A stretch of 64,000 bases of DNA from Bacillus_BU sp051233475 (GCF_051233475.1 NZ_JBKFGH010000011.1:1-64000), one strand, 5' to 3'. Shown: positions 16,473 through 24,980, numbered from the stretch's first letter. Translations and numbers: made by a program. The notes: generated from the sequence alone by a model not told the origin.

Positions 16473-17564
16473 ATGACGATACCGACTCGACCGATCAGTT
16501 TAATGGCCAAGGTTTATTGGAGAATTTTACCGCTTGTCAGTCAAGAGCTAACCTATTGGAAAAATAGGGCAAAAGAAATTCCGAATGTGGAGCTCCGTAA
16601 ACAGGCATTAGCTAGTCTTGAAAATAAAGCCTTTCATTGTCAGGGTGGGGCGATTCTGGCATTGTTAGCAGGGGATAATTATCATAAGGCAATTCGTTTT
16701 ATCGTGGCGTACCAAACGATTAGTGATTATTTAGATAATTTATGTGACCGAAGTACTTCTCTAGACCCGGATGATTTTGCCGCACTGCATGAGGCGATGA
16801 TGGATGCGATTAGCTTAGAAGCTGACAGGAAAAATTATTATCGGTATCGAAGCGATCAGGATGATGGAGGTTATTTATTTGAATTAGCCGCAGTCTGTCG
16901 AACGGTATTGAACGATTTGGCCCATTATCAAAAAATCAAAAATTTTTTGTTTGAGCTTTGCGAATACTATTGTGACCTGCAAATTCATAAGCATGTTGAA
17001 ATGGAAGAGCGAATTCCACGACTTAAGCAGTGGTTTCACAAGTATAAAAATCTTGTTCCAAAGATGGAATGGTATGAATTTTCGGCTTGTTCCGGGTCAA
17101 CACTCGGTATTTTTTGCCTTCTATCCTATGCGATGCGCGATGATTTTGAAGAGAGCCATGCGTTAAGAATTCGAAACGGCTATTTTCCATATATTCAAGG
17201 GTTACATATTCTGCTTGATTACTTTATTGATCAGGAGGAAGACCGAATCGGCGGTGATTTGAATTTTTGTTTTTATTATGAAAATAACCAGACACTGTTT
17301 GAGAGGTTAAACCATTTTTTACAAGAGGCCGATCGACATACAACGGTATTGCCTCACCAGCGCTTCCATCAGTTAATCAATCGCGGCTTACTGGGAATTT
17401 ATTTGTCAGATGAAAAGGTGGCAAAACAAAAGGGTGTCAGGAAATTAGCCAAGGAGATAATTAAAACGGGGGGAGCAGTCAGCTATTTTTTCTATTTAAA
17501 TGGGTTGATTTTTCGAAGAGTGGAAAAATGGGTGCCAACCGCCTTTTTGAGACCTTTAAAATAA
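16473..17564 (+). CDS. ytpB: Tetraprenyl-beta-curcumene synthase YtpB (DUF2600)
   Basis: Class-IB-like terpene synthase. In B. subtilis it cyclises tetraprenyl diphosphate (C35) to tetraprenyl-beta-curcumene, a precursor of spore-associated sesquarterpenes. Visible here are TISDYLDNLCDRS (Asp-rich), HEAMMDAIS, and YFIDQEEDRIGGDLNFCFYY near the C terminus. The start at 16473 follows AAGGGGTG; the frame opens at 16410 inside ytpA but lacks support. 363 residues, close to 367 in B. subtilis. Confidence 0.9.
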   Translation: MTIPTRPISLMAKVYWRILPLVSQELTYWKNRAKEIPNVELRKQALASLENKAFHCQGGAILALLAGDNYHKAIRFIVAYQTISDYLDNLCDRSTSLDPDDFAALHEAMMDAISLEADRKNYYRYRSDQDDGGYLFELAAVCRTVLNDLAHYQKIKNFLFELCEYYCDLQIHKHVEMEERIPRLKQWFHKYKNLVPKMEWYEFSACSGSTLGIFCLLSYAMRDDFEESHALRIRNGYFPYIQGLHILLDYFIDQEEDRIGGDLNFCFYYENNQTLFERLNHFLQEADRHTTVLPHQRFHQLINRGLLGIYLSDEKVAKQKGVRKLAKEIIKTGGAVSYFFYLNGLIFRRVEKWVPTAFLRPLK

Positions 17565-17606
17565 GGCTTATGCCAAAGGAATGATTCCATTGACATAAGC
17601 CTTTGT
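17563..17606. terminator. Bidirectional terminator between ytpB and mnmM
   Basis: AAGGCTTATG (17563-17572) and CATAAGCCTT (17594-17603) form a stem, with inner pairing of CCAA and TTGA-type bases. It overlaps the ends of two convergent genes. Confidence 0.75.
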
Positions 17607-18179
17607 TTATCTCTTTTCGATCGCAATAATAAACGGTGGGTGGTTGACCTGATTAATGAACTGGTATTGAAGAACATGAGCCTTCTTTTGGTCAAGCTGT
17701 TTTACAAATTGAAGCAGTTCATCCCGTTCTTGGACACCTTCCTCATGTCCATGGTAAATGACGAGAACAATCAGCGCTTCCGGAGCCATGATCTCAAGGA
17801 GTTGTTCAACAGCGGCAATCGTTGTATTGGATTTCGTCACAATCGATTTATCTCCGCCAGGTAAATAACCAAGATTAAAGATGGCGCCTCGTACCTTTCC
17901 AAACTGCTCCTTTGGAACGGAGGATAGGATGTTCTCATGGCCTTTATGAAAAAGCACAACACGTTCCGTTAAACCAAGTTCGTCTAATCGGAATCCGGTT
18001 GATGCAATCGCATCGGATTGAATATCAAACCCATATACCCGCCCTGTTTCACCAACAAGTTTAGCTAAAAAAGCAGTGTCATGCCCATTTCCAAGCGTGG
18101 CGTCAACTGCGATGTCACCGGGACCAACAGCGCTTTCTAATAAGTTTCGTGCAAAAGGCAGCACTCGTTCAAGCTTCAT
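17607..18179 (-). CDS. mnmM: tRNA methyltransferase YtqB (MnmM)
   Basis: SAM-dependent Rossmann methyltransferase. The SAM-binding motif DATLGNGHDTAFLA and the acidic strand end GFDIQ are visible, as is FNLGYLPGGDKS (motif IV-like). B. subtilis YtqB has been shown to methylate nm5s2U to mnm5s2U in tRNA and renamed MnmM. 190 residues; CGGAGGC precedes the ATG. It follows ytqA by 20 bp, so the two are probably co-transcribed. Confidence 0.87.
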   Translation of the reverse strand: MKLERVLPFARNLLESAVGPGDIAVDATLGNGHDTAFLAKLVGETGRVYGFDIQSDAIASTGFRLDELGLTERVVLFHKGHENILSSVPKEQFGKVRGAIFNLGYLPGGDKSIVTKSNTTIAAVEQLLEIMAPEALIVLVIYHGHEEGVQERDELLQFVKQLDQKKAHVLQYQFINQVNHPPFIIAIEKR

Positions 18180-18199
18180 TTCAAAGCCTCCGTTCCAAT

Positions 18200-19147
18200 T
18201 TAACCCTTGTAAAACTTTCCTTGCCAGCTATCACGTCGTTTAAGCTCCGCATCAATAGCATTTAATACTTCCCATTTATTTACACTCCACATCGGCCCAA
18301 TCATTAAGTCAATTGGTCCATCTCCGGTAATACGATGAATAATCATTTCCGGGGGTAATATCTCCAATTGATCGCATACTAAACTTACATAGTTATCAAA
18401 TGTTAGGAATTCAAGCATTCCTTTTTCATATTGCTTTACCATCGGCGTCCCTTTTAATAAGTGTAGCAAATGAATCTTAATTCCTTGAACATCAAGCTTG
18501 GCAACTTGTTGAGCAGTTTCCATCATCATTTGTGGTGTTTCAAGCGGAAGCCCGTTAATGATATGACTGCAAACGCGGATTCCATGCTTGCGAAGCTTAT
18601 TCACTCCTTCAACATAGCACGGATAGTCATGGGCTCTGTTGATCAAAAGAGCCGTTCTTTCATGAACAGTCTGAAGTCCTAGTTCAACCCATAAATACGT
18701 TCTTTTGTTCAAATCTGCTAAATATTCTAGGACATCATCAGGTAAGCAATCTGGTCTAGTGGCAATGGATAAGCCAACGACACCGTCCTGCTGCAATACT
18801 TTTTCAAATTTCTCTTTTAACACTTCAACAGGAGCATGAGTATTAGTGAAAGCTTGAAAATATGCCATGTATTTTCCATCTTTCCACTTTTCGTGCATTT
18901 TTGCTTTGATTGCCTGAAATTGTGTATCAAGGTCGTCCGCACGGCTTCCCGCATAGTCACCAGAGCCTGAGGCGCTACAAAAAGTGCAGCCGCCATGGGC
19001 AACCGTACCATCACGATTGGGACAATCAAACCCGCCATCTAAAGCGATTTTAAAAACTTTATGGCCGAAGGTCTGGCGCAAATGGTAGTTCCACGTATGA
19101 TAGCGTTTGTCATCTGTTGCATATGGAAAAGGGTTGATCTGATTCAT
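18200..19147 (-). CDS. ytqA: Radical SAM protein YtqA (TIGR01212 family)
   Basis: Radical SAM enzyme with the cluster-binding cysteines in FDCPNRDGTVAHGGCTFC near residues 38-55, and an Elp3-like core. GRKFx-type wall residues, GLSIATRPDC and WVELGLQT are typical. The start at 19147 has GGAGG a few bases upstream; upstream extension to 19324 would overlap the divergent gene's promoter. 315 residues. The exact reaction is unknown to me. Operon with mnmM suggests an RNA-related task (inference). Confidence 0.85.
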   Translation of the reverse strand: MNQINPFPYATDDKRYHTWNYHLRQTFGHKVFKIALDGGFDCPNRDGTVAHGGCTFCSASGSGDYAGSRADDLDTQFQAIKAKMHEKWKDGKYMAYFQAFTNTHAPVEVLKEKFEKVLQQDGVVGLSIATRPDCLPDDVLEYLADLNKRTYLWVELGLQTVHERTALLINRAHDYPCYVEGVNKLRKHGIRVCSHIINGLPLETPQMMMETAQQVAKLDVQGIKIHLLHLLKGTPMVKQYEKGMLEFLTFDNYVSLVCDQLEILPPEMIIHRITGDGPIDLMIGPMWSVNKWEVLNAIDAELKRRDSWQGKFYKG

Positions 19148-19340
19148 TTCAGATTCCTCCTTTTTAAAGATAATTTTATTCATAAAGGAAATTGTATCAC
19201 GAAGTTGGAGACTATTCCAAGAGCTTGTCTGAATTGGAAGGAATTTAACGGTTATTGAAGTGTTAGGATTAGGAGTTGTGAACAAAATAATATTGAAGCT
19301 TTCTGCTTCATGTCCATCATCCACAAGGGAGGAAATAGAG

Positions 19341-19604
19341 ATGGCAACCCGTCAATCGATGTCCGATTTTTTTGAGAAGTGTGAGGAAGTACTTAAATAT
19401 GCTGAAGACCAATATCAAAAAGCCTCGCTGCAGGAGCACTATAACGAAGATGAATATACGGATGCTCTTCAAAAGGTAGAAAATGCATACAATGATTTAG
19501 CGGATCTTGCTCATAGTGCAAATGAACAACAACGGGAACAGCTTCACCGGATGCGGCTTCAGCTCCAGCATACTCAAAACTCAATGATTTTACTTGATCG
19601 ATAA
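19341..19604 (+). CDS. ytzC: DUF2524 small protein, YtzC-like
   Basis: 87-residue, fully helical, charged protein (ATRQSMSDFFEKCEEVLKYA; C-terminal QREQLHRMRLQLQHTQ). GGGAGG lies before the ATG at 19341; the frame opens at 19260 without a ribosome binding site. I recall B. subtilis YtzC with the same MATRQS start and NEQQREQLxRMRLQLQ ending; symbol given with that caveat. Function unknown. A 59-residue gene follows 11 bp downstream. Confidence 0.78.
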   Translation: MATRQSMSDFFEKCEEVLKYAEDQYQKASLQEHYNEDEYTDALQKVENAYNDLADLAHSANEQQREQLHRMRLQLQHTQNSMILLDR

Positions 19605-19615
19605 GGAGTGTAACG

Positions 19616-19795
19616 ATGAAGAAGCGCTCGAAACAAAATAATCCAGAACAAAAAACGCGAAATGGGATTAATAATCAAGACATGGAACTTGGGAAAGACT
19701 ATGATCCGGTTATACAATCAAAAAGAAACTATGAAAAATCAGGCGGCCAACCAGTAAAATCTAAATTCCATCCTGAACCTGAACAATCCTCATAA
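19616..19795 (+). CDS. Small hydrophilic protein, 59 residues
   Basis: ATG at 19616 with AAGGAGTG 5 bases upstream. The product is polar and unstructured-looking, rich in Lys, Asn, Gln, Pro and Ser (starts MKKRSKQNNPEQKTRN), without Cys or membrane segments. It follows the DUF2524 gene by 11 bp and is closed by a terminator, so the pair forms a unit. Composition resembles minor spore proteins of bacilli, but I do not recognise the family. Confidence 0.65.
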   Translation: MKKRSKQNNPEQKTRNGINNQDMELGKDYDPVIQSKRNYEKSGGQPVKSKFHPEPEQSS

Positions 19796-19803
19796 ACCTA
19801 TTT

Positions 19804-19836
19804 AACAGCCCTTACAGCTAATTGTAGGGGCTGTTT
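19804..19836 (+). terminator. Terminator after the small gene pair
   Basis: AACAGCCCTTACA and TGTAGGGGCTGTT, then T residues. Confidence 0.75.
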
Positions 19837-19945
19837 ATTATTTATCACCCAATAATTCCCACTCGGCTTATTTGTAACAATATAGACACTGGACCAATAA
19901 TGTTAAAACGACGTTCACAAAAAGGTAACGAACTGGGATAAGAAC

Positions 19946-19961
19946 TGTGAAGTAGGTCACA
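19946..19961 (+). promoter_or_regulatory. Fnr box of the nrf operon promoter
   Basis: TGTGA-AGTAGG-TCACA is a perfect match to the Bacillus Fnr consensus TGTGA-N6-TCACA. The centre is near 19953.5. A -10-like TTAAAT/TAAATA occurs at 19983-19989, so a start near 19995 would place the Fnr site at about -41, the classic activator position. This predicts anaerobic induction of the downstream genes. Confidence 0.8.
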
Positions 19962-20092
19962 GATACCTAACGTGAAAAATCGTTAAATAAGGGAGAACAA
20001 ACGGATTGTTATAAATATCACAACGCCGATTAAGAGTTATATCAAAATAATGATTTATAAATAAGGGAACACCGTTGGAAAGGAAGGAACTT

Positions 20093-21067
20093 ATGAAAAA
20101 ACTATCGAGCTTTATAAGCGCGTTCATTTGCCTACTATTTGTTTTACCAATTGTATCAAGCGCAGAGCAAACTGCTCCTATTCTCACGATGGAGGAGCTT
20201 TCGATTCAAATTATGCCGGAATATTCGTTCCACCCGGAAGAAAAGAAAAAAGATCAGCCGCCGTTATTGGTCGGTCTCCATGGCACCTTAATGAATAAAA
20301 GCGCTGAGCCGCAAAAAGGCCAAATTGAAATTCCTCTCCCATTAAAGGCAAAGGATTTCCGGATTGGGTATGTTGCCGATTATAACCGTGATCAAACCAA
20401 AATGAATGAAATTGAGTATGAAATTAATAAAGCAAAAGGTACTGTGTCTTGGACTACTAGCGAAGATATTCAGCCAGGCGAGCTTTATAAATTCGTTATT
20501 GAATATTATACAAATGATATTAAAGTGGAGAAACAAAATCATACCCTTTCCTATAAATTTGTAAGCTTTGCGGATATTGGCATGGTAAGAATTTTATTCC
20601 TTGAACCGCTTAAAACGGAGAGCTTCAGTCTCACACCTGCAGCCGAATCTCATCAAGAAAATGGCTATGGAATGAATATGTTTATGTATCAAATTCAAGG
20701 AACGAAACCAGGCCAAACAAAGGAAATTAATTTGAAATATGTACGGTCAGAAACGAAAACAACCATGGACATTATGAATGAAATGGGCGATAAAACTGCA
20801 ACCTCTACTGCGGTAAAGGAGAATAAGACACTTCCGGTTGGCATCATCATTGGGAGTATTGCCGGGATCAGTATTGTGGTCATCTTCATCATTGCTCTTC
20901 TTTTAAAAAGAAAAACAAAGCAAAAAGCTGAACAAACCATTCATCAAGAAATCGACTTAGGAAAAGCAGATGACGAAACGAAAAAGAAGCGCCTAAGAGG
21001 AATGCTGCTCAATGGCAGTATTACTGAAGAAGAGTATCAGCAATTGCTTAACAAACTAGCCAATTAG
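20093..21067 (+). CDS. Unknown type-I membrane protein, first gene of nrf operon
   Basis: 324 residues. A cleavable-type signal peptide (MKKLSSFISAFIC to VSSA) is followed by an extracytoplasmic domain of about 200 residues, one membrane segment (VGIIIGSIAGISIVVIFIIA), a basic stop (KRKTKQK) and a short cytoplasmic tail. The tail KKRLRGMLLNGSITEEEY resembles SHOCT-type helices. No cysteines are seen outside the signal, so it is not itself a thiol or heme-attachment protein. AAGGAAGG precedes the ATG at 20093. It is the first gene after the Fnr box and lies about 93 bp before ccmF, all same strand. I do not recognise the family. A role in heme handling or NrfHA assembly is suggested only by position. 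Confidence 0.8.
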   Translation: MKKLSSFISAFICLLFVLPIVSSAEQTAPILTMEELSIQIMPEYSFHPEEKKKDQPPLLVGLHGTLMNKSAEPQKGQIEIPLPLKAKDFRIGYVADYNRDQTKMNEIEYEINKAKGTVSWTTSEDIQPGELYKFVIEYYTNDIKVEKQNHTLSYKFVSFADIGMVRILFLEPLKTESFSLTPAAESHQENGYGMNMFMYQIQGTKPGQTKEINLKYVRSETKTTMDIMNEMGDKTATSTAVKENKTLPVGIIIGSIAGISIVVIFIIALLLKRKTKQKAEQTIHQEIDLGKADDETKKKRLRGMLLNGSITEEEYQQLLNKLAN

Positions 21068-21160
21068 GCAGGCAAGTGAAATAAGCGAAGGTAGCGGGTA
21101 ATTTGACTCGTGTCATCAATCAGCAAGTAGCAAGCGATCCAAGGACAGGGAGGTGCCAAA

Positions 21161-23152
21161 ATGTATATTGTAGGGAATCTTTCCCTTTATTTAGGGCTAA
21201 TCATAACAGCGTATTCATTGATTGCCACGATTATCGGGATAAAAAAACAAAATTCAAAATGGCTTGAAAGCGCAAAAGCGGGGATATTATCCGTGACATT
21301 CCTCGCCAGTATTTCTGCCTTCCTTCTCCTGTTCTTGTTGGGGACAAGTCAATTTGAGTATAAATACGTTGCCACGTACACCAGTTTAGATTTACCGCTC
21401 GTTTACAAGCTAACGGCATTTTGGGCGGGCAATGCAGGGTCGCTCCTTTTATGGCTGTTCTTCCTGTCCGTTTATACAGGAATGATTGTCTTATCGAAAA
21501 AAGGCAGAGAAATGCATCCTTATGTTTCAAGTATTCTGCTACTGAATTTATTGTTCTTCTATATTGTTTTAATTACGAGTGTAAACCCGTTTGCAATGAC
21601 GGATACGATTCCGCCAGACGGAAAAGGACTAAATCCAATGCTGCAAAATCCAGGCATGGTCCTACATCCGGTGACGTTGTATTTAGGATATGTCGGTTTA
21701 GCTGTTCCGTTTGCGTTTGGCATTGCAGCGCTGATTATGAAGCGAATGGATGCAGAATGGATTAAATTAACGAGACGGTGGACGTTAACAGCTTGGTTAT
21801 TCTTAACATTAGGAAATATTATCGGTGGTTGGTGGGCCTATTTAGAACTTGGCTGGGGCGGCTATTGGGCTTGGGATCCCGTTGAGAATGCATCGTTCTT
21901 GCCATGGTTAACGGCATCAGCATTTTTACATTCCGTCATGATACAAGAACGAAAAAATATGCTTAGAACCTGGAACATCAGTCTAATCGTGCTATCTTAT
22001 TTGCTCACCTTATTTGGAACTTTTTTAGTCCGAAGTGGTGTGTTAACGAGCGTTCACGCTTTTGGGGATACGAATCTAGGAACTTATTTTATCATCTTCC
22101 TATCTTTCATGACTCTTTTTGCCATCTATATTGTGATGTCCAGGTACCAGTTAATTAAAAAAGAAACGAGTCCTATTGAAGCCTATTTTTCAAAGGAAAG
22201 CAGTTTTTTATTAAATAACCTCATTCTTATTGCTGCGGCATTCGCGGTTTTATGGGGAACGATGTATCCACTTATCTCGGAAGCGTTAACCGGAACAAAG
22301 GTTAATGTCGGAGCGCCTTATTTTAATAAAGTAATGGCACCAATCATGCTTGGTCTGATTGTCCTGATGGCAATATGTCCACTTATTGCCTGGCAAAAGG
22401 CGGCTTTCAACCGGTTTCTAAGAAATATGCTCGTACCGATTGTGTTAGCGCTCGTATTTGCTTTCGGGCTTGTTGCTCTAGGTGTTCGCGGAGCATTTGC
22501 CATCATCGGTTTATCAGCAACTGTCTTTATGATGGCCACTCATATTCAGGAATTTATTACCGGAATAAAGGCTCGCAAAAAGGCTACCAATGAAGGTTTA
22601 CTGACGGCAATGCTTCGCTTAACGGTAAAAAATCAGCGCAGATACGGCGGTTATTTAGTTCACATCGGCATCGCCATTTTAGCAGTCGGAGTAATTTCCT
22701 CGCACGCCTATTCAGAGGAGGTATTACAGACCGTTAATAAAGGTGAGAGCTTATCAATTGGAGAGTATCGCTTAACCTTTAACAGCTTGTCGGAACGGTC
22801 TGATGGCGGCAATGATATTGTTCATGCAGACGTGTCTGTAACGTACCAAGGGAAAAAAATCGGAAAAATTTATCCTGAAAAAATCTTTTATGCTAACTGG
22901 CCAGAGCCATCAACGGAAGTGGAGATAAAAACCAATCTTAAGGAAGACTTATATTTGGTGTTGAGCTCTTGGGAAGATCGAAATAAGGTTACCTTTTTAG
23001 TAAAAGTAAATCCTTTTGTCAGTTGGATTTGGGCAGGGGGATTCATTATGGTTATCGGAATTGCGATCGCTTTAATTGGCGGTAAAACGACCCTTCACCG
23101 CATAAAAAACAGATCTTCTATCCACACGGAAGGGGTGAAGGTAAATGGTTAG
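21161..23152 (+). CDS. ccmF: Cytochrome c heme lyase, CcmF/NrfE family
   Basis: Multi-spanning membrane protein (663 residues, about 14-15 hydrophobic segments) of the heme-handling family. The tryptophan-rich WWD signature is clear near residues 240-252 as WGGYWAWDPVENASF. Flanking His motifs LHPVTLYLGYVG and RSGVLTSVHAF are typical of CcmF/NrfE, and a late extracytoplasmic domain before the last helix is also typical. In system I, CcmF with CcmH attaches heme to apocytochromes; NrfE does so for the CXXCK site of NrfA. GGGAGGTG precedes the ATG. Its 3' end overlaps ccmH by 8 bp. Bacilli normally use the ResBC (system II) machinery, so this type is notable here. Confidence 0.92.
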   Translation: MYIVGNLSLYLGLIITAYSLIATIIGIKKQNSKWLESAKAGILSVTFLASISAFLLLFLLGTSQFEYKYVATYTSLDLPLVYKLTAFWAGNAGSLLLWLFFLSVYTGMIVLSKKGREMHPYVSSILLLNLLFFYIVLITSVNPFAMTDTIPPDGKGLNPMLQNPGMVLHPVTLYLGYVGLAVPFAFGIAALIMKRMDAEWIKLTRRWTLTAWLFLTLGNIIGGWWAYLELGWGGYWAWDPVENASFLPWLTASAFLHSVMIQERKNMLRTWNISLIVLSYLLTLFGTFLVRSGVLTSVHAFGDTNLGTYFIIFLSFMTLFAIYIVMSRYQLIKKETSPIEAYFSKESSFLLNNLILIAAAFAVLWGTMYPLISEALTGTKVNVGAPYFNKVMAPIMLGLIVLMAICPLIAWQKAAFNRFLRNMLVPIVLALVFAFGLVALGVRGAFAIIGLSATVFMMATHIQEFITGIKARKKATNEGLLTAMLRLTVKNQRRYGGYLVHIGIAILAVGVISSHAYSEEVLQTVNKGESLSIGEYRLTFNSLSERSDGGNDIVHADVSVTYQGKKIGKIYPEKIFYANWPEPSTEVEIKTNLKEDLYLVLSSWEDRNKVTFLVKVNPFVSWIWAGGFIMVIGIAIALIGGKTTLHRIKNRSSIHTEGVKVNG

Positions 23153-23618
23153 GAAAAACATGTTGTTGATTCTACTGATTCTGCTTACCATGCCAACCGT
23201 TTCCTTTGCTGCCGGTGTGGACTATAACTCGTTGGAATTTAGAGCAGTGATTAGTCAATTAGATATGCAAGGTCACGCCGATCATGAGCTTTCTACCTGT
23301 ACGGTTAAGAAGGTTTACTATGATGAAGTTCTTGACATGTTAAAAGAAGGAAAGTCTGAAGATGACATCATTAAGTCCTATGTAAATGAATATGGACAAG
23401 CGGCGCTCAGAACACCAGGGAATGATTTAAATGGAGTGATTGCGTGGGTCATGCCGGCTGTTGCTCTAGTAATTGGAACGATTATTGTAACCCGATGGAT
23501 TAAGAGAATTGCGTTAAGAGAAAACAAAAAAGAGCTGGAAATAATCAACTGGAACAGTGAAACGGACCAGGAGATATTTGAAAAAACAATCGACGAAGAA
23601 CGGCGAAAATTCTTTTAA
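23145..23618 (+). CDS. CcmH/NrfF-like protein with a single cysteine
   Basis: 157 residues. Signal/TM at the N terminus (LLILLILLTMPTVSFA), small extracytoplasmic helical domain, second TM (VMPAVALVIGTIIVT), charged tail. The CcmH-type helix LDMLKEGKSEDDIIKSYVNEYGQAAL is well matched. The usual LRCxxC redox motif is replaced by LSTCTVKK, with only Cys52 left. In the known family the cysteine pair reduces or holds the apocytochrome CXXCH. The gene overlaps ccmF by 8 bp, so it is translationally coupled. The partner thioredoxin 0.8 kb downstream could supply the missing thiol (inference). Confidence 0.82.
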   Translation: MVRKNMLLILLILLTMPTVSFAAGVDYNSLEFRAVISQLDMQGHADHELSTCTVKKVYYDEVLDMLKEGKSEDDIIKSYVNEYGQAALRTPGNDLNGVIAWVMPAVALVIGTIIVTRWIKRIALRENKKELEIINWNSETDQEIFEKTIDEERRKFF

Positions 23619-23688
23619 AGGATTAAACTGACCTTTTCAAGTTAAGTAGAGATCGGAAACCGAGCCGTTACCTAAGGAGGGGAAACAC

Positions 23689-24054
23689 ATGACAGACTAT
23701 GTATTTTTAATTGTCGGTTCGATGGTTACGATCATTTGTATTTATTTTATCGCTGCCCCCTTTTTTAAAACAGACCCACATCAATCACAAAAAAAAGTGG
23801 CAAGCGAAGAAGGGACGTCAATCGAAACCATTTACGCAGCGATCAATGAATTGGAAATGGATTATTTAATGAAAAAAATAACCGAAGCAGATTTTCAGCA
23901 AATGAAAATGCGTTACCAAATCATGGCTGCAGAAATTTTAAAAATAGAAGAAGAGCAAGTTCGTCATGAAATCAAGGATGCATCCAATATTGATGAAGAT
24001 ATTTTAATAGAATTACAAAAAATCCGGAAACAGAAGGGAAGACAAATTGGATGA
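23689..24054 (+). CDS. CcmI-like membrane protein 1
   Basis: 121 residues: one N-terminal membrane helix (VFLIVGSMVTIICIYFIAA), then a helical soluble region with IYAAINELEMDYLMKKITEA and DFQQMKMRYQ. This resembles the LxELExDxxxGKLxxxDY segment that follows the first helix of CcmI/NrfG-type proteins. No TPR domain follows, so it would be a minimal form. AAGGAGG precedes the ATG. Its stop overlaps the next start (ATGA), so the two CcmI-like proteins are made together. Confidence 0.72.
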   Translation: MTDYVFLIVGSMVTIICIYFIAAPFFKTDPHQSQKKVASEEGTSIETIYAAINELEMDYLMKKITEADFQQMKMRYQIMAAEILKIEEEQVRHEIKDASNIDEDILIELQKIRKQKGRQIG

Positions 24055-24398
24055 GCCAGTTCCCTCCATTTCATCCTGAATGGCTGGTAACCTTTTGGTT
24101 TTCAACTCCGGTCCTAAGGCTGATTAATCCGCATTGGTTTCTAATAATCTTGGCTGTGAGTGCAATGGTTGTATTTTTCATCAAGCGGCAAAAGTCGGTT
24201 GAGCATCCTCAAATCGATTCTGATGAGGAGAAATTCCAGCATCTACTAACAAAAAAACAAATTATTGAAAAGAAAATAGCTGAACTTGAAATGCAAAAAC
24301 AACAGGGAGAACTGAGCGAAGAAAAATACGAGCTCAAGCGAAGCGAGTATAAAAAGCATTTAGACAAGGTAATCCTCGATTTACATTATTACACCTAA
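24051..24398 (+). CDS. CcmI-like membrane protein 2
   Basis: 115 residues with a membrane segment around residues 28-44 (HWFLIILAVSAMVVFFI) and a C-terminal coiled coil containing KKIAELEMQKQQGELSEEKY. It has the same CcmI-like signature as the preceding gene but a different N terminus, so it may be a paralogue or a split half. It starts on the ATGA overlap with the upstream gene. Likely an apocytochrome-presenting or structural subunit with CcmF/CcmH; that is inferred from context. Confidence 0.7.
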   Translation: MSQFPPFHPEWLVTFWFSTPVLRLINPHWFLIILAVSAMVVFFIKRQKSVEHPQIDSDEEKFQHLLTKKQIIEKKIAELEMQKQQGELSEEKYELKRSEYKKHLDKVILDLHYYT

Positions 24399-24414
24399 TA
24401 GGCAGGTGAAGGCT

Positions 24415-24918
24415 TTGAAGAGAAAACTCATTTCGTTATCGGTTGTGGTTGCAGCTGCCATCTTTATTGGTCTCCTATTAAATGGTTTAAACGGGAAGGC
24501 AACATCGGCAGAAATGGGCGACCATGCACCAGATTTTATGTTAAAAGATGTTAATGGGCAAAACTACCGGCTTTCCGACTTTAAAGGAAAAGTTGTGGTT
24601 ATAAATTATTTTACAACTTGGTGTGAGCCTTGCCTTGATGAAGCTCCAGAGCTTGAGGCGTTTGGCCAGGACTATAGCGATGCCATCCTTTTAATTCTGG
24701 CAAAAGGGGAAAGTTCAAACCGAATAAAAAAATATATAGAAGAAACGGGTTCGAAGCTAACATACTTGCTTGATACAAAAGAAGAAACGGCCAGGGCCTA
24801 TAATGTGGTAGGCCAGCCGGAAACGATGATCATCGATGAAAAAGGAGTCATTCGTGAACGGTTCTCAGGACCGACAACGAAGAAGAAACTCATTGAAATG
24901 ATTGAAAAGCTTCACTAA
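24415..24918 (+). CDS. Membrane-anchored thiol-disulfide oxidoreductase (TlpA/ResA/CcmG-like)
   Basis: Thioredoxin-fold protein with an N-terminal membrane anchor (LISLSVVVAAAIFIGLLL). The active site is WCEPC in VVVINYFTTWCEPCLDEAPE, and the cis-Pro motif is GQPETMIID. Family members keep apocytochrome CXXCH cysteines reduced before heme attachment. TTG at 24415 has AGGTGA 5 bases upstream; GTG at 24406 is the alternative. 167 residues. Lies between the lyase genes and nrfH, which fits CcmG/ResA duty for NrfH and NrfA. Confidence 0.85.
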   Translation: MKRKLISLSVVVAAAIFIGLLLNGLNGKATSAEMGDHAPDFMLKDVNGQNYRLSDFKGKVVVINYFTTWCEPCLDEAPELEAFGQDYSDAILLILAKGESSNRIKKYIEETGSKLTYLLDTKEETARAYNVVGQPETMIIDEKGVIRERFSGPTTKKKLIEMIEKLH

Positions 24919-24980
24919 CTATGGTTAGAGCACTTTAAGTGTTTTAATAGATATATTTATTTTTTAAGGGAGGTGTAATC

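Noticed and set aside
21161..23152. Large membrane protein as ResB/CcsA (system II) component
   Set aside because: Length, His motifs and the WGGYWAWDPVENASF block fit CcmF/NrfE; the CcmH- and CcmI-like neighbours agree.
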